Shown here: in pieces, positions 56,134 through 64,000 of the stretch
Numbering within the stretch: position 1 is the stretch's first letter
How the letters are laid out: every line of letters starts with the position of its first letter
NCBI GenBank assembly: GCA_963839615.1
Contig: CAWIVY010000007.1
Location: forward strand, 310,001 to 374,000
Source: DASQMT01 sp963839615
GTDB lineage: Bacteria; Actinomycetota; Thermoleophilia; Solirubrobacterales; Solirubrobacteraceae
Reading direction: 5' to 3'
DNA: 64,000 nt
The notes under the pieces: generated by a model
Told to the model about the DNA's origin: nothing
What the model saw: only the letters and a program-made list of their open reading frames with translations
Databases searched by the model: none
Program-made: the position numbers and the translations under genes

Positions 56134-58059
56134 ATGCGGATCGAGCTTCCCGACGGCAGCACCAAGGAGTTGGAGGAGGGCGCCAGCGGCGCCGACCTCG
56201 CCGCCGCCATCGGCCCGGGGCTCGCGCGCGCGGCGCTCGCCGTGAAGGTGGACGGGCACGTCCGCGATCTCGCGCTGCCGCTCGCCGACGGCGAGCGCGT
56301 CGAGATCGTGACCGACCGCTCGCCCGACTCGCTCGAGCTGATCCGCCACGACACCGCCCATGTGCTCGCGGCGGCCGTGCTCGACCTCTATCCCGGCACG
56401 CGGATCTCGATCGGGCCGCCGATCGAGGACGGCTTCTACTACGACTTCGAGTTCCCCGAGGGCGTGACCGTCTCCGAGCACGACCTGCCGGCGCTGGAGG
56501 AGAAGATGCGCGAGCACGTCCGCGCGCAGGAGGAGTTCACGCGCGAGGACGTGGGTGTGGAGCAGGCGCTCGAGCGCTTCCGCGCCGAGGACCAGCCCTA
56601 CAAGGTCGAGCTGATCGAGGACCTGATGCGCGACACGGGCGTCGAGACGGTCTCGCTCTACACGAACGGCCCCTTCACCGACCTCTGCCGCGGCCCGCAT
56701 GCGCCCACGACCGGCCGGATCAAGGCGTTCAAGCTGCTCTCGCTCGCCGGCGCGTACTGGCGCGGCGACGCCGCGCGCCAGATGCTCACGCGGATCTACG
56801 GCACCGCGTTCCACTCGGCGAAGGACCTCGACGCCCACCTCGAGCGGCTCGAGCAGGCACGCGCCCGCGACCACCGCAAGCTCGGCCGCGAGCTGAACCT
56901 GTTCATGTTCTCCGAGCTGTCGCCCGGCGCGCCGTTCTGGCAGCCGGACGGCATGGTCGTGCTGAACGAGCTCATGGGCCTGTGGCGCAACGAGAACGCG
57001 GCGCGCGGTTACCGCGAGGTGAAGACGCCGATCCTCTACGACGTCGAGCTGTTCAAGTCGTCCGGTCACTGGGACGTCTACCGCGAGAACATGTACTTCA
57101 CCGACGTCGAGGACCGGACGATGGGCCTCAAGCCCATGAACTGCCCGGCGCACATCCAGCTCTTCAAGGACGCACGCCGCTCCTACCGCGACCTGCCGAT
57201 CCGCTACTCGGAGGCCGGGCTCGTCCATCGCCACGAGCCCAGCGGCACGCTGCACGGGCTGTTGCGGGTGCGCCACATCACGCAGGACGACGCCCACATC
57301 TTCTGCACCGAGGACCAGATCGCCGAGGAGGTCAACCGCTGCCTCGACTTCGGCTATGCGATCTACGACACCTTCGGTTTCGCCCCGCGGCTGGAGCTCT
57401 CCACCAGGCCCGAGAAGCGGATCGGGGCCGAGGAGATGTGGGATCGCGCAGAGGCGGCGCTCGAGTCCGCGCTCGTCCAGCGCGGCGCCGAGTTCGAGCT
57501 CAACTCCGGCGACGGCGCCTTCTACGGGCCGAAGATCGATCTCCACATGACCGACTCGATCGGCCGCTCGTGGCAGCTCGGCACGGTCCAGCTCGACTAC
57601 GTCATGCCCGAGCGATTCGACCTGACCTTCACCGGCGCCGACAACGCCGACCACCGCCCGGTGATGATCCACCGCGCGCTGATGGGGTCGTTCGAGCGCT
57701 TCATCGGGATCCTGATCGAGCACTACGCGGGCGAGTTCCCGCTCTGGCTGGCGCCGCTGCAGGCCCTGGTGCTGCCGGTGTCGGACCGCCACATCGACTA
57801 CGCGAACCAGCTGGTCGAGCGGCTCGGCGCGGCCGGGCTGCGGGCGCGCGCGGATGACCGCAGCGAGTCGATCGGGCGCAAGATCCGCGACGCCGAGCTG
57901 GCCAAGGTGCCCTACATGCTCGTGGTCGGCGATCGCGAGACCGAGTCGGGCACGGCGGCCCTGCGCCGCCACAAGGAGGGCGACCTCGGCACGCTCGCGC
58001 TCGACGCGATCGTCGAGCGCCTCGGCGCGGAGGCCGCCGAGCGCCGTGCAACGGCGTGA
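56134..58059 (+). CDS. thrS: Threonyl-tRNA synthetase
   Basis: 641 aa, normal length. An N-terminal TGS domain (RIELPDGSTKELEEGASGADLAAAIGP) is followed by the second editing domain (LIRHDTAHVLAAAVLDLYPG; GFYYDFEF), the class II core with GLKPMNCPAHIQLFK (zinc Cys), YSEAGLVHRHEPSGTLHGLLRVR, and the anticodon-binding C-terminus (VPYMLVVGDRETESGT). Charges tRNA-Thr. Confidence 0.97.
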   Translation: MRIELPDGSTKELEEGASGADLAAAIGPGLARAALAVKVDGHVRDLALPLADGERVEIVTDRSPDSLELIRHDTAHVLAAAVLDLYPGTRISIGPPIEDGFYYDFEFPEGVTVSEHDLPALEEKMREHVRAQEEFTREDVGVEQALERFRAEDQPYKVELIEDLMRDTGVETVSLYTNGPFTDLCRGPHAPTTGRIKAFKLLSLAGAYWRGDAARQMLTRIYGTAFHSAKDLDAHLERLEQARARDHRKLGRELNLFMFSELSPGAPFWQPDGMVVLNELMGLWRNENAARGYREVKTPILYDVELFKSSGHWDVYRENMYFTDVEDRTMGLKPMNCPAHIQLFKDARRSYRDLPIRYSEAGLVHRHEPSGTLHGLLRVRHITQDDAHIFCTEDQIAEEVNRCLDFGYAIYDTFGFAPRLELSTRPEKRIGAEEMWDRAEAALESALVQRGAEFELNSGDGAFYGPKIDLHMTDSIGRSWQLGTVQLDYVMPERFDLTFTGADNADHRPVMIHRALMGSFERFIGILIEHYAGEFPLWLAPLQALVLPVSDRHIDYANQLVERLGAAGLRARADDRSESIGRKIRDAELAKVPYMLVVGDRETESGTAALRRHKEGDLGTLALDAIVERLGAEAAERRATA

Positions 58060-59522
58060 GACCGCCGGGCTGACGGCCGCCGCCGCGCTGGCGCTCTCGT
58101 TCGCGCCGACGCTGATGCGCCGCGGCCGGCGCGAGCAGCTCGCCGTCTCGGTTGCCAGCGCGGCGCTCGGCGGGCTGGCCGGCGCGGCCACGGAGATCCT
58201 CGTGCTGCGGCTGGCGGAGCGGCTGGAGGGCGGAGAGGGTGCGGCGCGGGCCGTGCTCGCCGGCGCCGGCGCGGTCTCGGTGCTCGCGGAGCTGCCCGCG
58301 AACCCGCACCCGGGCGTCTCGCTGGCCGGCCAGGCCGCGCGCGTCAGCGGCATCTGCGCGCTGCTCGGCTCGGTCGCGCCGGTGCGGCAGGCCGTCCCAC
58401 TCGATCGGCCCGCGCACGCTCATCGGGGTCGGCGCCGCCGGCGTCGCGGCGCTCGTCGGGTGGCAGCAGCTGGAGAAACGCTCGCGCCCGCGCCGGCCGC
58501 GGCTCACCGAGTACCCCGCTGAGCGCCGGCTCGCGACCACGGCCGGCATCGCGGCGGACTTCGAGGGCTCGCGGTTCACGGGCACGGCCACCCCCGCGGA
58601 CGAGATCGGGCCGGGCGCGCAGGACCCGATCCGCGTGTTCGTCGGCCTGCACGCGGCGCCGAGCGTCGAGGAGCGCGCCCGCCTCGCGGTCGACGCGCTC
58701 GAGCGGCTCGGCGCCTTCTCCCGCCGCCGCATCCTCGTCTGCTCGCCGACGCTGCGCGGGTACGTGAGCCCGATCCCGGTCGCTGCCGAGGAGCACCTCG
58801 CGGGCGGCGACGTCGCGTCGGTCGTCGTCCAGTACCACGACAAGCGCACGCTGCTGATGCCCGCGAAGGTGCGGATCGCGGCGCGCACGCACCGGGCGCT
58901 GCTGGAGGAGCTGCGGCGACGGGTGCCGGCGAGTCGCCCGGAGGTCTGCGTCTACGGCGAGAGCCTCGGCGCGTGGGCGAGCCAGAACGTCTTCCGCCGC
59001 GACGGGGTGCGCGCGCTCGACGAGGTGCGCGTGGCACGCGCGCTCTGGATCGGCACGCCGTACTTCTCGCGCCTGCCGCGGCTGCTCGCGAAGGGCGCGA
59101 TCCCGTCCGACGCGCGCGTCGGCACGATCCGCACGAAGCGGCTGCTGGCGGGCGAGGGGGATGAGGGCTGGCGCTTCGTCTTCCTCGAGCGCCGCACCGA
59201 CCCCGTCGTGCTGTTCAGCGGACTCGACCTGATCTGGCGCCGGCCCGACTGGCTCCCGCCCGGTCGCTGGACGCCAGGCGTCACCTTCGTGCAGCTCGCC
59301 TTCGATCTCGTCTCGGCGACGAACTGGACCGCGACGGTGCCCCAGGCGCTGGCGCACGACTACCGGATGGAGGGCCCGCTGGCCGTCGACCTCGCGTTCG
59401 GCCACCACGCCGGCCACGAGCGCGCGGGCGAGCTGGCCGACCGGCTCGTCGCCGAGGAGGTCGCGCGTTACGCACGATTGCGTGCGCTGCGGCGTGGCGA
59501 CGTCTATACTCCAGCGCATTGA
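58046..59522 (+). CDS. Membrane alpha/beta hydrolase (Abhydrolase_9-type), frameshifted
   Basis: The N-terminal membrane part (from GTG 58046: TAGLTAAAALALSFAPTLM; EQLAVSVASAALGGLAGAATE; VSGICALLGSVAPVRQAV) is in one frame. The rest (HSIGPRTLIGVGAAGVAALVGW, then the hydrolase domain to 59522) is in another. Removing one C from the CCC at 58396-58398 joins them exactly. The soluble domain has VYGESLGAW with the Ser nucleophile, VVVQYHDKRTLLMP and FGHHAGHERAGE with the His. Actinobacterial members are integral membrane hydrolases. Starts inside the last thrS codons. Confidence 0.8.
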
Positions 59523-59539
59523 CAACGCGTTCCCAGACT

Positions 59540-59570
59540 GTGCGGCGCCCCGCTTGACGGCCCGCCGCAC
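59540..59570 (+). promoter_or_regulatory. Leader hairpin before infC
   Basis: GTGCGGCG (59540-59547) pairs with CGCCGCAC (59563-59570) 13 nt before the infC start; a -10-like TATACT lies at 59505-59510. infC leaders are often regulated, but this hairpin is not the recognised L20 leader; role uncertain. Confidence 0.35.
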
Positions 59571-59582
59571 CCTCATCACCTA

Positions 59583-60152
59583 GTGCCGGTCCCGAGAAGG
59601 TTCGACCGGCAGCCGCCGGAGCGCGACACCACACGCATCAACGAACGCATCCGCGTTCCCGAGGTGCGCCTCATCGACGAGAACGGCCAGCAGGTCGGGA
59701 TCATGAAGACGAACGAGGCCATCCGGTACGCAGAGAGCCGTGAGTTGGACCTCGTGGAGGTCGCCCCCGACGCCAAGCCGCCCGTGTGCCGGGTCCTGGA
59801 CTACTCGAAGTACAAGTACGAGCAGACCCAGAAGCTCAAGGCCGCGCGCAAGCATCAGCAGCAGATCAACATCCGGGAGATCAAGTTCCGGCCGAAGATC
59901 GCGCAGCACGACTACGACACCAAGAAGGGCCACGTCGAGCGTTTCCTGAACGCGCGCGACAAGGTCAAGGTGACGATCATGTTCCGCGGCCGCGAGATGG
60001 CCCACCCCGAGCGCGGGGAGATGATCCTCAACCGCCTGGCGGAGGATCTGGGCGAGCTCGCGATCGTCGAGCAGCGGCCCCAGCAGGACGGGCGGAACAT
60101 GACGATGATGCTCGCGCCGCAGCGCGCGGCGCAGGCCGAGAAGCCGGACTAG
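59583..60152 (+). CDS. infC: Translation initiation factor IF-3
   Basis: 189 aa from a GTG. RINERIRVPEVRLIDENGQQVGIMKTNEAIRYAE and the C-terminal IKFRPKIAQHDYDTKKGHVERFL, VKVTIMFRGREMAHPERGEMIL identify IF-3, which blocks subunit joining and checks start codons. A short N-terminal extension with Arg/Pro residues is present. Confidence 0.97.
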   Translation: MPVPRRFDRQPPERDTTRINERIRVPEVRLIDENGQQVGIMKTNEAIRYAESRELDLVEVAPDAKPPVCRVLDYSKYKYEQTQKLKAARKHQQQINIREIKFRPKIAQHDYDTKKGHVERFLNARDKVKVTIMFRGREMAHPERGEMILNRLAEDLGELAIVEQRPQQDGRNMTMMLAPQRAAQAEKPD

Positions 60153-60172
60153 CTGCGTCCGGAGGCGTCGCG

Positions 60173-60757
60173 ATGACTCGGAGAACCTCGGCTCTCGCGC
60201 TGACCTTCGCAGCGATCGGAGCATCGCTGTTCGCGGCTCCCGCGCAGGCTCGGTCCTTCACGATCGAGACCGGACGCCTCCAGGTGACCAAGCTCGGGCC
60301 GCTCAAGACGACGAGCAGCCGGCGCTACGCGCCGACGATCCGGCGGGCCATCAGAGCCTTCGGGCAGCCGTCCAACTCGTTCCCCAACGGCGGCTGCGTC
60401 GTGAAGTGGAGACGGCTCGGGCTGCGCATCCAGTTCTCCAACTTCGGCGGCGATCCGAGGGGTGTATGCCACCCCGCCGTCGGTCGCGCGCAGTCGTTCA
60501 CGATCGAGCGTTCGCGGAAATGGCGCACCTGGAAGGGTCTGCGCATACGCACGCCTGGGGTCCGCTTGCTGGAGCTCCACCCTCGCGCTGACTGGTTCGA
60601 CGGCAACAGGTTCTACGACCAGGGGTATTGGCTGCGCTGGGCTGTCAGCCCGTTCGGCACCGGCGGCAAGTACCCGGTCCTTGCAGCCCACCTGCGGCAC
60701 GGCAGCTCCGGGCGCGTCAAGTCGTTCAGCGGCTGGATCGGGTCTGCGGGCGAGTAG
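60173..60757 (+). CDS. Secreted protein of unknown function inserted between infC and rpmI
   Basis: 194 aa; signal peptide about 1-26 (ALALTFAAIGASLFAAPAQA). The mature part has two Cys (GGCVVKWRR; GVCHPAVGRA), which could form a disulfide, and Trp/Tyr-rich segments (WRTWKGLRI; YDQGYWLRWAV). No family recognised. It interrupts the near-universal infC-rpmI-rplT order, leaving 164 nt before rpmI. Confidence 0.7.
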   Translation: MTRRTSALALTFAAIGASLFAAPAQARSFTIETGRLQVTKLGPLKTTSSRRYAPTIRRAIRAFGQPSNSFPNGGCVVKWRRLGLRIQFSNFGGDPRGVCHPAVGRAQSFTIERSRKWRTWKGLRIRTPGVRLLELHPRADWFDGNRFYDQGYWLRWAVSPFGTGGKYPVLAAHLRHGSSGRVKSFSGWIGSAGE

Positions 60758-60921
60758 GGCCGGGGAACGTCGCACGTCGCACGTCGCCGCCGGCGACCCG
60801 GCGATTTGACGTAGACGCAGGGACGATCACGCGAGACGAGGACGCCGAGCTCCGCAGCGGGCGGCGCAGGCCGAGCAGCCGGACCAGCGCGGCGGCAGGT
60901 CGCTATCCTCTGCGGCCGCCC

Positions 60922-61125
60922 ATGCCCAAGATGAAGTCCCACTCCGGCGCGAAGAAGCGCTTCAAGGTCACCGGGAGCGGAAAGCTCAAGGCCCGGCACG
61001 CGATGTCGAGCCACATCCTCGAGAAGAAGTCGCCGAAGTACAAGCGGAACCTGGGCGTCGACGTTGCGATCGCCAAGGCCGACCGCAAGGCGGTCAAGGA
61101 GCTGCTCGGAGGCAACGGGCGATGA
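60922..61125 (+). CDS. rpmI: Ribosomal protein bL35
   Basis: 67 aa: MPKMKSHSGAKKRFKVTGSGKLKARHAMSSHILEKKSPKYKRNL is unmistakable. Its stop overlaps rplT (ATGA). Confidence 0.97.
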   Translation: MPKMKSHSGAKKRFKVTGSGKLKARHAMSSHILEKKSPKYKRNLGVDVAIAKADRKAVKELLGGNGR

Positions 61126-61484
61126 CCCGCGTCAAGCGCTCGGTACACGCGCGCAAGAAGCGCCGGGCGACGCTCGAGCGGGCCAAGGGCTACCGCGGGG
61201 AGGCGCACTCCTCCTACCGTCGCGCGAAGGAAGCCGTCATGAAGGCGGACTCCTACGCCTATCGCGACCGGCGCAACCGCAAGCGCGACTTCCGCCGTCT
61301 CTGGATCACCCGCATCAACGCCGCGGCGCGCCTGAACGGCATGACCTACGGCACCTTCATGCACGGCCTCAAGCTGGCCGGGATCGAGATCGACCGCAAG
61401 GTCCTCGCCGACATCGCCGTTCGCGACGCCGACACCTTCCGCCGATTTGCCGAGGCCGCCCGCGAGGCGTTGCCGGAAGCCTGA
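61122..61484 (+). CDS. rplT: Ribosomal protein bL20
   Basis: 120 aa: TRVKRSVHARKKRRATLERAKGYRGEAHSSYRRAKEAV and YAYRDRRNRKRDFRRLWITRINAAARLNGMTY identify bL20, a 23S-binding assembly protein. Confidence 0.97.
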   Translation: MTRVKRSVHARKKRRATLERAKGYRGEAHSSYRRAKEAVMKADSYAYRDRRNRKRDFRRLWITRINAAARLNGMTYGTFMHGLKLAGIEIDRKVLADIAVRDADTFRRFAEAAREALPEA

Positions 61485-61513
61485 CGGCCCAACCGACGAC
61501 ACCAGACCGCACG

Positions 61514-61549
61514 GGCGCCCCTCCTGGACAGGACGGGCGCCTTTTTTTT
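61514..61549 (+). terminator. Strong rho-independent terminator after rplT
   Basis: GGCGCCC (61514-61520) pairs with GGGCGCC (61535-61541), extended by TCCT/AGGA inside, then eight T. It ends the infC-rpmI-rplT message, yet the next gene starts only 5 nt after the T-run. Confidence 0.9.
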
Positions 61550-61554
61550 CGCTC

Positions 61555-62262
61555 ATGACCATCACCAGCCCCAACAACGAACAGCTCAAGCAGGTCCGCA
61601 AGCTCGCCGGGCGCAAGTGGCGCGACAAGACGCGCACGTTCGTGGCCGAGGGCGAGGACCTGATCGTGGCCGCCGGCGTCGCAGGCTGGCGGCCCGAGCT
61701 GATGCTGTGCGAGGCGGGCTCGGGGCTCGAGGGGGAGGAGGTCGCGCCGCACCTGCTCCGCCAGTACTCCCAGCTCGGCTCGGGCACCCGCGCGATCGCC
61801 GTCTACCCGCAACGCTGGGCGCCGGCGCCCGTCGGCCCGGTGTGCGTCGCGCTGTGGGGCGTCAACGATCCCGGCAACGTCGGCACGGTGCTGCGCTCCG
61901 CACTCGCGTTCGGCGCCGCGAGCGTCGCGCTCGGTCCGGGCACGGCGGACCCGTACGGCTTCAAGGCGGTGCGCGCCTCGATGGGAGCGATCTTCGACGT
62001 GCCGGTCGTGCGCGTGTCGCGCGTGGATGAGCTCCCGGGACACAAGGTCGCGCTGGCGGCGCACACGGGCCGCGCCCTGTCCGAGCTCGAGCCCGGGGAC
62101 GTGACGCTCGTGATCGGCGCAGAACGGGACGGGCTGTCGGCGGACGTCATCGCCGAGTGCGACGAGGCGGCGCAGATCCCGATCCTGTCCGACTCGCTCA
62201 ACGCCGCGATGGCGGCGACGATCGGCCTCTACGAGGTCGCAGGTAGGGTGGCGCGCGCATGA
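61555..62262 (+). CDS. SpoU/TrmH-family RNA 2'-O-methyltransferase
   Basis: 235 aa. SPOUT knot motifs: NDPGNVGTVLRSALAFG, LVIGAERDGLS and IPILSDSLNAAMAATIGLYE. An N-terminal SpoU_sub_bind-like part (NEQLKQVRKLAGRKWRDKTRTFVAEGEDL) is present. Acts on rRNA or tRNA. Its start lies directly after the terminator and its stop overlaps pheS. Confidence 0.92.
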   Translation: MTITSPNNEQLKQVRKLAGRKWRDKTRTFVAEGEDLIVAAGVAGWRPELMLCEAGSGLEGEEVAPHLLRQYSQLGSGTRAIAVYPQRWAPAPVGPVCVALWGVNDPGNVGTVLRSALAFGAASVALGPGTADPYGFKAVRASMGAIFDVPVVRVSRVDELPGHKVALAAHTGRALSELEPGDVTLVIGAERDGLSADVIAECDEAAQIPILSDSLNAAMAATIGLYEVAGRVARA

Positions 62263-63309
62263 GGGAGAGGATCGAGCAGCTCCAGGCGGAGGGCATCGCC
62301 GCGATCGCCGCGTCCGCCGGGACCGCCGAGCTCGAGCAGGCGCGGGTCGCCTACCTCGGCCGCAAGGCCGAGCTGCCGAACCTGCTGCGCGGGGTCGCCG
62401 AGCTCGCGCCGGAGGAGCGCGGCCCGGTCGGCCGCGCCGCCAACGAGGCGCGCAAGGCGCTCGAGGCGGCGGCCGAGGCGCGCAGGGGCGAGCTCGAGCG
62501 CGCGGAGCTCGACGCGCGCCTGGCCGGCGACAGCGTCGACGTCACGCTCCCGGGCACGCCCGCCGTGCGCGGTCGGGCGGCTGCACGTGATCACCGCGAT
62601 GCGGCGCGAGATCGAGGACATCTTCATGGGGCTCGGCTTCCGCGTCGCCGAAGGCCCGGAGATCGAGACCGTCTACTACAACTTCGACTCGCTCAACCAC
62701 TCGCCCCAGCATCCGTCGCGGCTGAAGTCCGACACCTTCTACACGACCGACGGCGCGGTCCTGCGCACTCACACGTCGCCGATGCAGACGCGCGCGATGG
62801 AGCTGCAGCCGCCGCCGCTCTACATCATCATCCCCGGGCGCACCTACCGGCGCGACAACGACGCGACCCACACCCCGCAGTTCCACCAGGTCGAGGGCCT
62901 CGCCGTCGACGAGGACGTCACGCTCGGCGACCTCCAGGGCACGCTGCTCGCGTTCGCGCGCGCCGTCTTCGGCGAGGATCGCGAGGTGCGCCTGCGGCCG
63001 CACTTCTTCCCGTTCACCGAGCCGAGCGTCGAGTGCGACGTCTCCTGCTTCAACTGCACCGCCGGGTTCCTGCGCGACGGGTCGCGCTGCCATCTGTGCA
63101 AGGGCACGGGCTGGATCGAGATCCTCGGCTCGGGCATGGTCGACCCGAACGTGTTCGGCTACGTGCGCGAGCACGGCTACGACCCCGAGCGGATCCAGGG
63201 CTTCGCGTTCGGCATGGGGATCGAGCGGATCGCGTTCCTCAAGCACGGGGTCAGCGACCTGCGGCTGATGTACGAGAACGACCTGCGCTTCCTGGAGCAG
63301 TTCGGATGA
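62259..63309 (+). CDS. pheS: Phenylalanyl-tRNA synthetase alpha subunit, frameshifted in this sequence
   Basis: N-terminal coiled coil from ATG 62259 (RERIEQLQAEGIAAIAASAG; AYLGRKAELPNLLRGV) reads to VTLPGTPAVRGR. The catalytic part (RLHVITAMRREIEDIFMGLGF; SRLKSDTFYTTDGAVLRTHTSP; the FGMGIERIAFLKHG motif) is one frame away. Dropping one G from the GGG at 62575-62577 gives an uninterrupted protein of about 349 aa, the normal length. As pheS is essential and single-copy in most bacteria, this is most likely a base-call error. Confidence 0.95.
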
Positions 63310-64000
63310 GGCTGCCGCTGCTCTGGCTGCACGACTACTGCGACCCCGGGCTGCCGGCGGCCGAGCTGGCCACGCGCCTGGCCCTGACCGGCACCGAGGT
63401 CGACCGGATCCACACGCACGGCGTCACGGCACTGGAGCACTTCGTCGTCGGCAAGGTGCTGCGCGCCGAGCGCCATCCCGACGCCGACCGGCTCATGGTC
63501 TGCAGCGTCGACACGGGCGACGGCGCGCCTTCGCAGATCGTCTGCGGGGCGCCGAACGTGGCGGCCGGCCAGACCGTCGCGGTTGCGCGCCCCGGCGGGG
63601 TGATGCCCGACGGCATGCGGCTGAAGCGCGCCAAGCTGCGCGGGCAGGAGTCAAACGGCATGATCCTGGCCGAGGACGAGGTCGCGATCGGCATCGAGCA
63701 CGACGGGATCATGGTGCTCGACGACGCGCTGGCCGCGGGGACGCCGCTGGCGGATGTCCTGCCGATCGCCACCGACGTGCTCGAGCTCGAGATCACGCCC
63801 AACCGGCCGGACTGCCTCGGCGTCTACGGCGTCGCGCGCGAGGTGCACGCCGCGACCGAGACGCCGCTCGCGCCGGCGCCGTGGAGCGAGGATCCGCATC
63901 CGCAGGGCGACTCGATCCCCGGCTTCTCGGTCGAGGTCCGATCGCCCGACCTCTGCCCGCGCTTCACCGCCCGGCTGTTCGAGGACGTCAAGCTCGGCCC
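63306..64000 (+). CDS. pheT: Phenylalanyl-tRNA synthetase beta subunit, truncated by the window edge
   Basis: The first 231 codons: MRLPLLWLHDYCDPGLPAAELATRL, the tRNA-binding OB-type domain (VVGKVLRAERHPDADRLMVCSV; IVCGAPNVAAGQTVAVA; MKLKRAKLRG-like) and the start of B3/B5 (ITPNRPDCLGVYGVAREV). Its ATG overlaps the pheS stop. Confidence 0.97.
   Translation, partial: MRLPLLWLHDYCDPGLPAAELATRLALTGTEVDRIHTHGVTALEHFVVGKVLRAERHPDADRLMVCSVDTGDGAPSQIVCGAPNVAAGQTVAVARPGGVMPDGMRLKRAKLRGQESNGMILAEDEVAIGIEHDGIMVLDDALAAGTPLADVLPIATDVLELEITPNRPDCLGVYGVAREVHAATETPLAPAPWSEDPHPQGDSIPGFSVEVRSPDLCPRFTARLFEDVKLG

Noticed and set aside
59505..59582. An L20-type autoregulatory leader before infC.
   Set aside because: The region is too short and only one simple hairpin is visible; it lacks the features of the known leader class.

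Overview
The window is high-GC (about 70%) bacterial chromosome. The codon use, the frequent GTG starts, the actinobacterial type of gas vesicle cluster, the c-di-AMP riboswitch in front of a cell-wall hydrolase and the Ile-type FtsH pore loop all point to Actinomycetota, most likely Thermoleophilia/Solirubrobacterales. That placement is inference from gene content; no 16S or other marker was compared.

Layout. 0-2 kb: copper-associated CopC-CopD locus (truncated by the window edge). 2-5.4 kb: tRNA-Gly, a divergent FtsH, and a c-di-AMP riboswitch controlling an NlpC/P60-type hydrolase. 5.4-12.5 kb: a probable catabolic island, with a ureohydrolase, an SsuABC/TauABC-like importer, a GntR regulator with operator repeats, and an overlapping HpaB-type flavin monooxygenase / RidA / DUF1028 operon. 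12.5-16.7 kb: RibD-like reductase, AbrB-PIN toxin-antitoxin pair, a STAS / RsbW-like / STAS partner-switching set behind a SigB/SigF-like promoter, and a haloacid dehalogenase. 16.7-24 kb: a compact minus-strand operon for a Tat phosphoesterase, an ABC/FtsX exporter, a membrane molybdopterin oxidoreductase and a propeller lipoprotein. 24-28.8 kb: methyltransferase, two rSAM/selenodomain-associated-type transferases, a GT-C-like membrane protein and a zinc-ribbon SDR epimerase. 29-31 kb: hydrolase, small membrane protein and SDR around a perfect palindrome.

31-35.9 kb is a light-response locus: a CarH/LitR-type B12 photoreceptor repressor, divergent from a LitS-like ECF sigma factor that leads into FAD oxidoreductase, DUF1365 and cyclopropane-fatty-acid-synthase genes. 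The shared intergenic region carries four consecutive 11-bp repeats covering the photoreceptor promoter. 35.9-37.1 kb: relics of an integrated element beside tRNA-Cys and tRNA-Val. 37.2-40.5 kb: small accessory genes and a CotH-like protein.

40.6-47.6 kb is a gas vesicle cluster (gvpA, F, G, O, J, L, S/M, F, K, no gvpN) preceded by an SRPBCC protein, a 44-aa membrane peptide, a strongly acidic repeat protein and a 73-aa protein. Its promoter region has the same SigB/SigF-like motif and spacing as the STAS module. 47.6-56 kb: secreted proteins, a Ser/Thr kinase, an aldo/keto reductase, a PLP enzyme, a GAF-GGDEF protein and a GNAT. 56-64 kb is housekeeping: thrS, infC, rpmI, rplT, a SpoU methyltransferase, pheS and pheT.

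Quality note: three otherwise intact genes, including essential pheS, carry single-base frameshifts, and a fourth gene has a start consistent with a missing base. At least some of these are probably sequence errors rather than real lesions.
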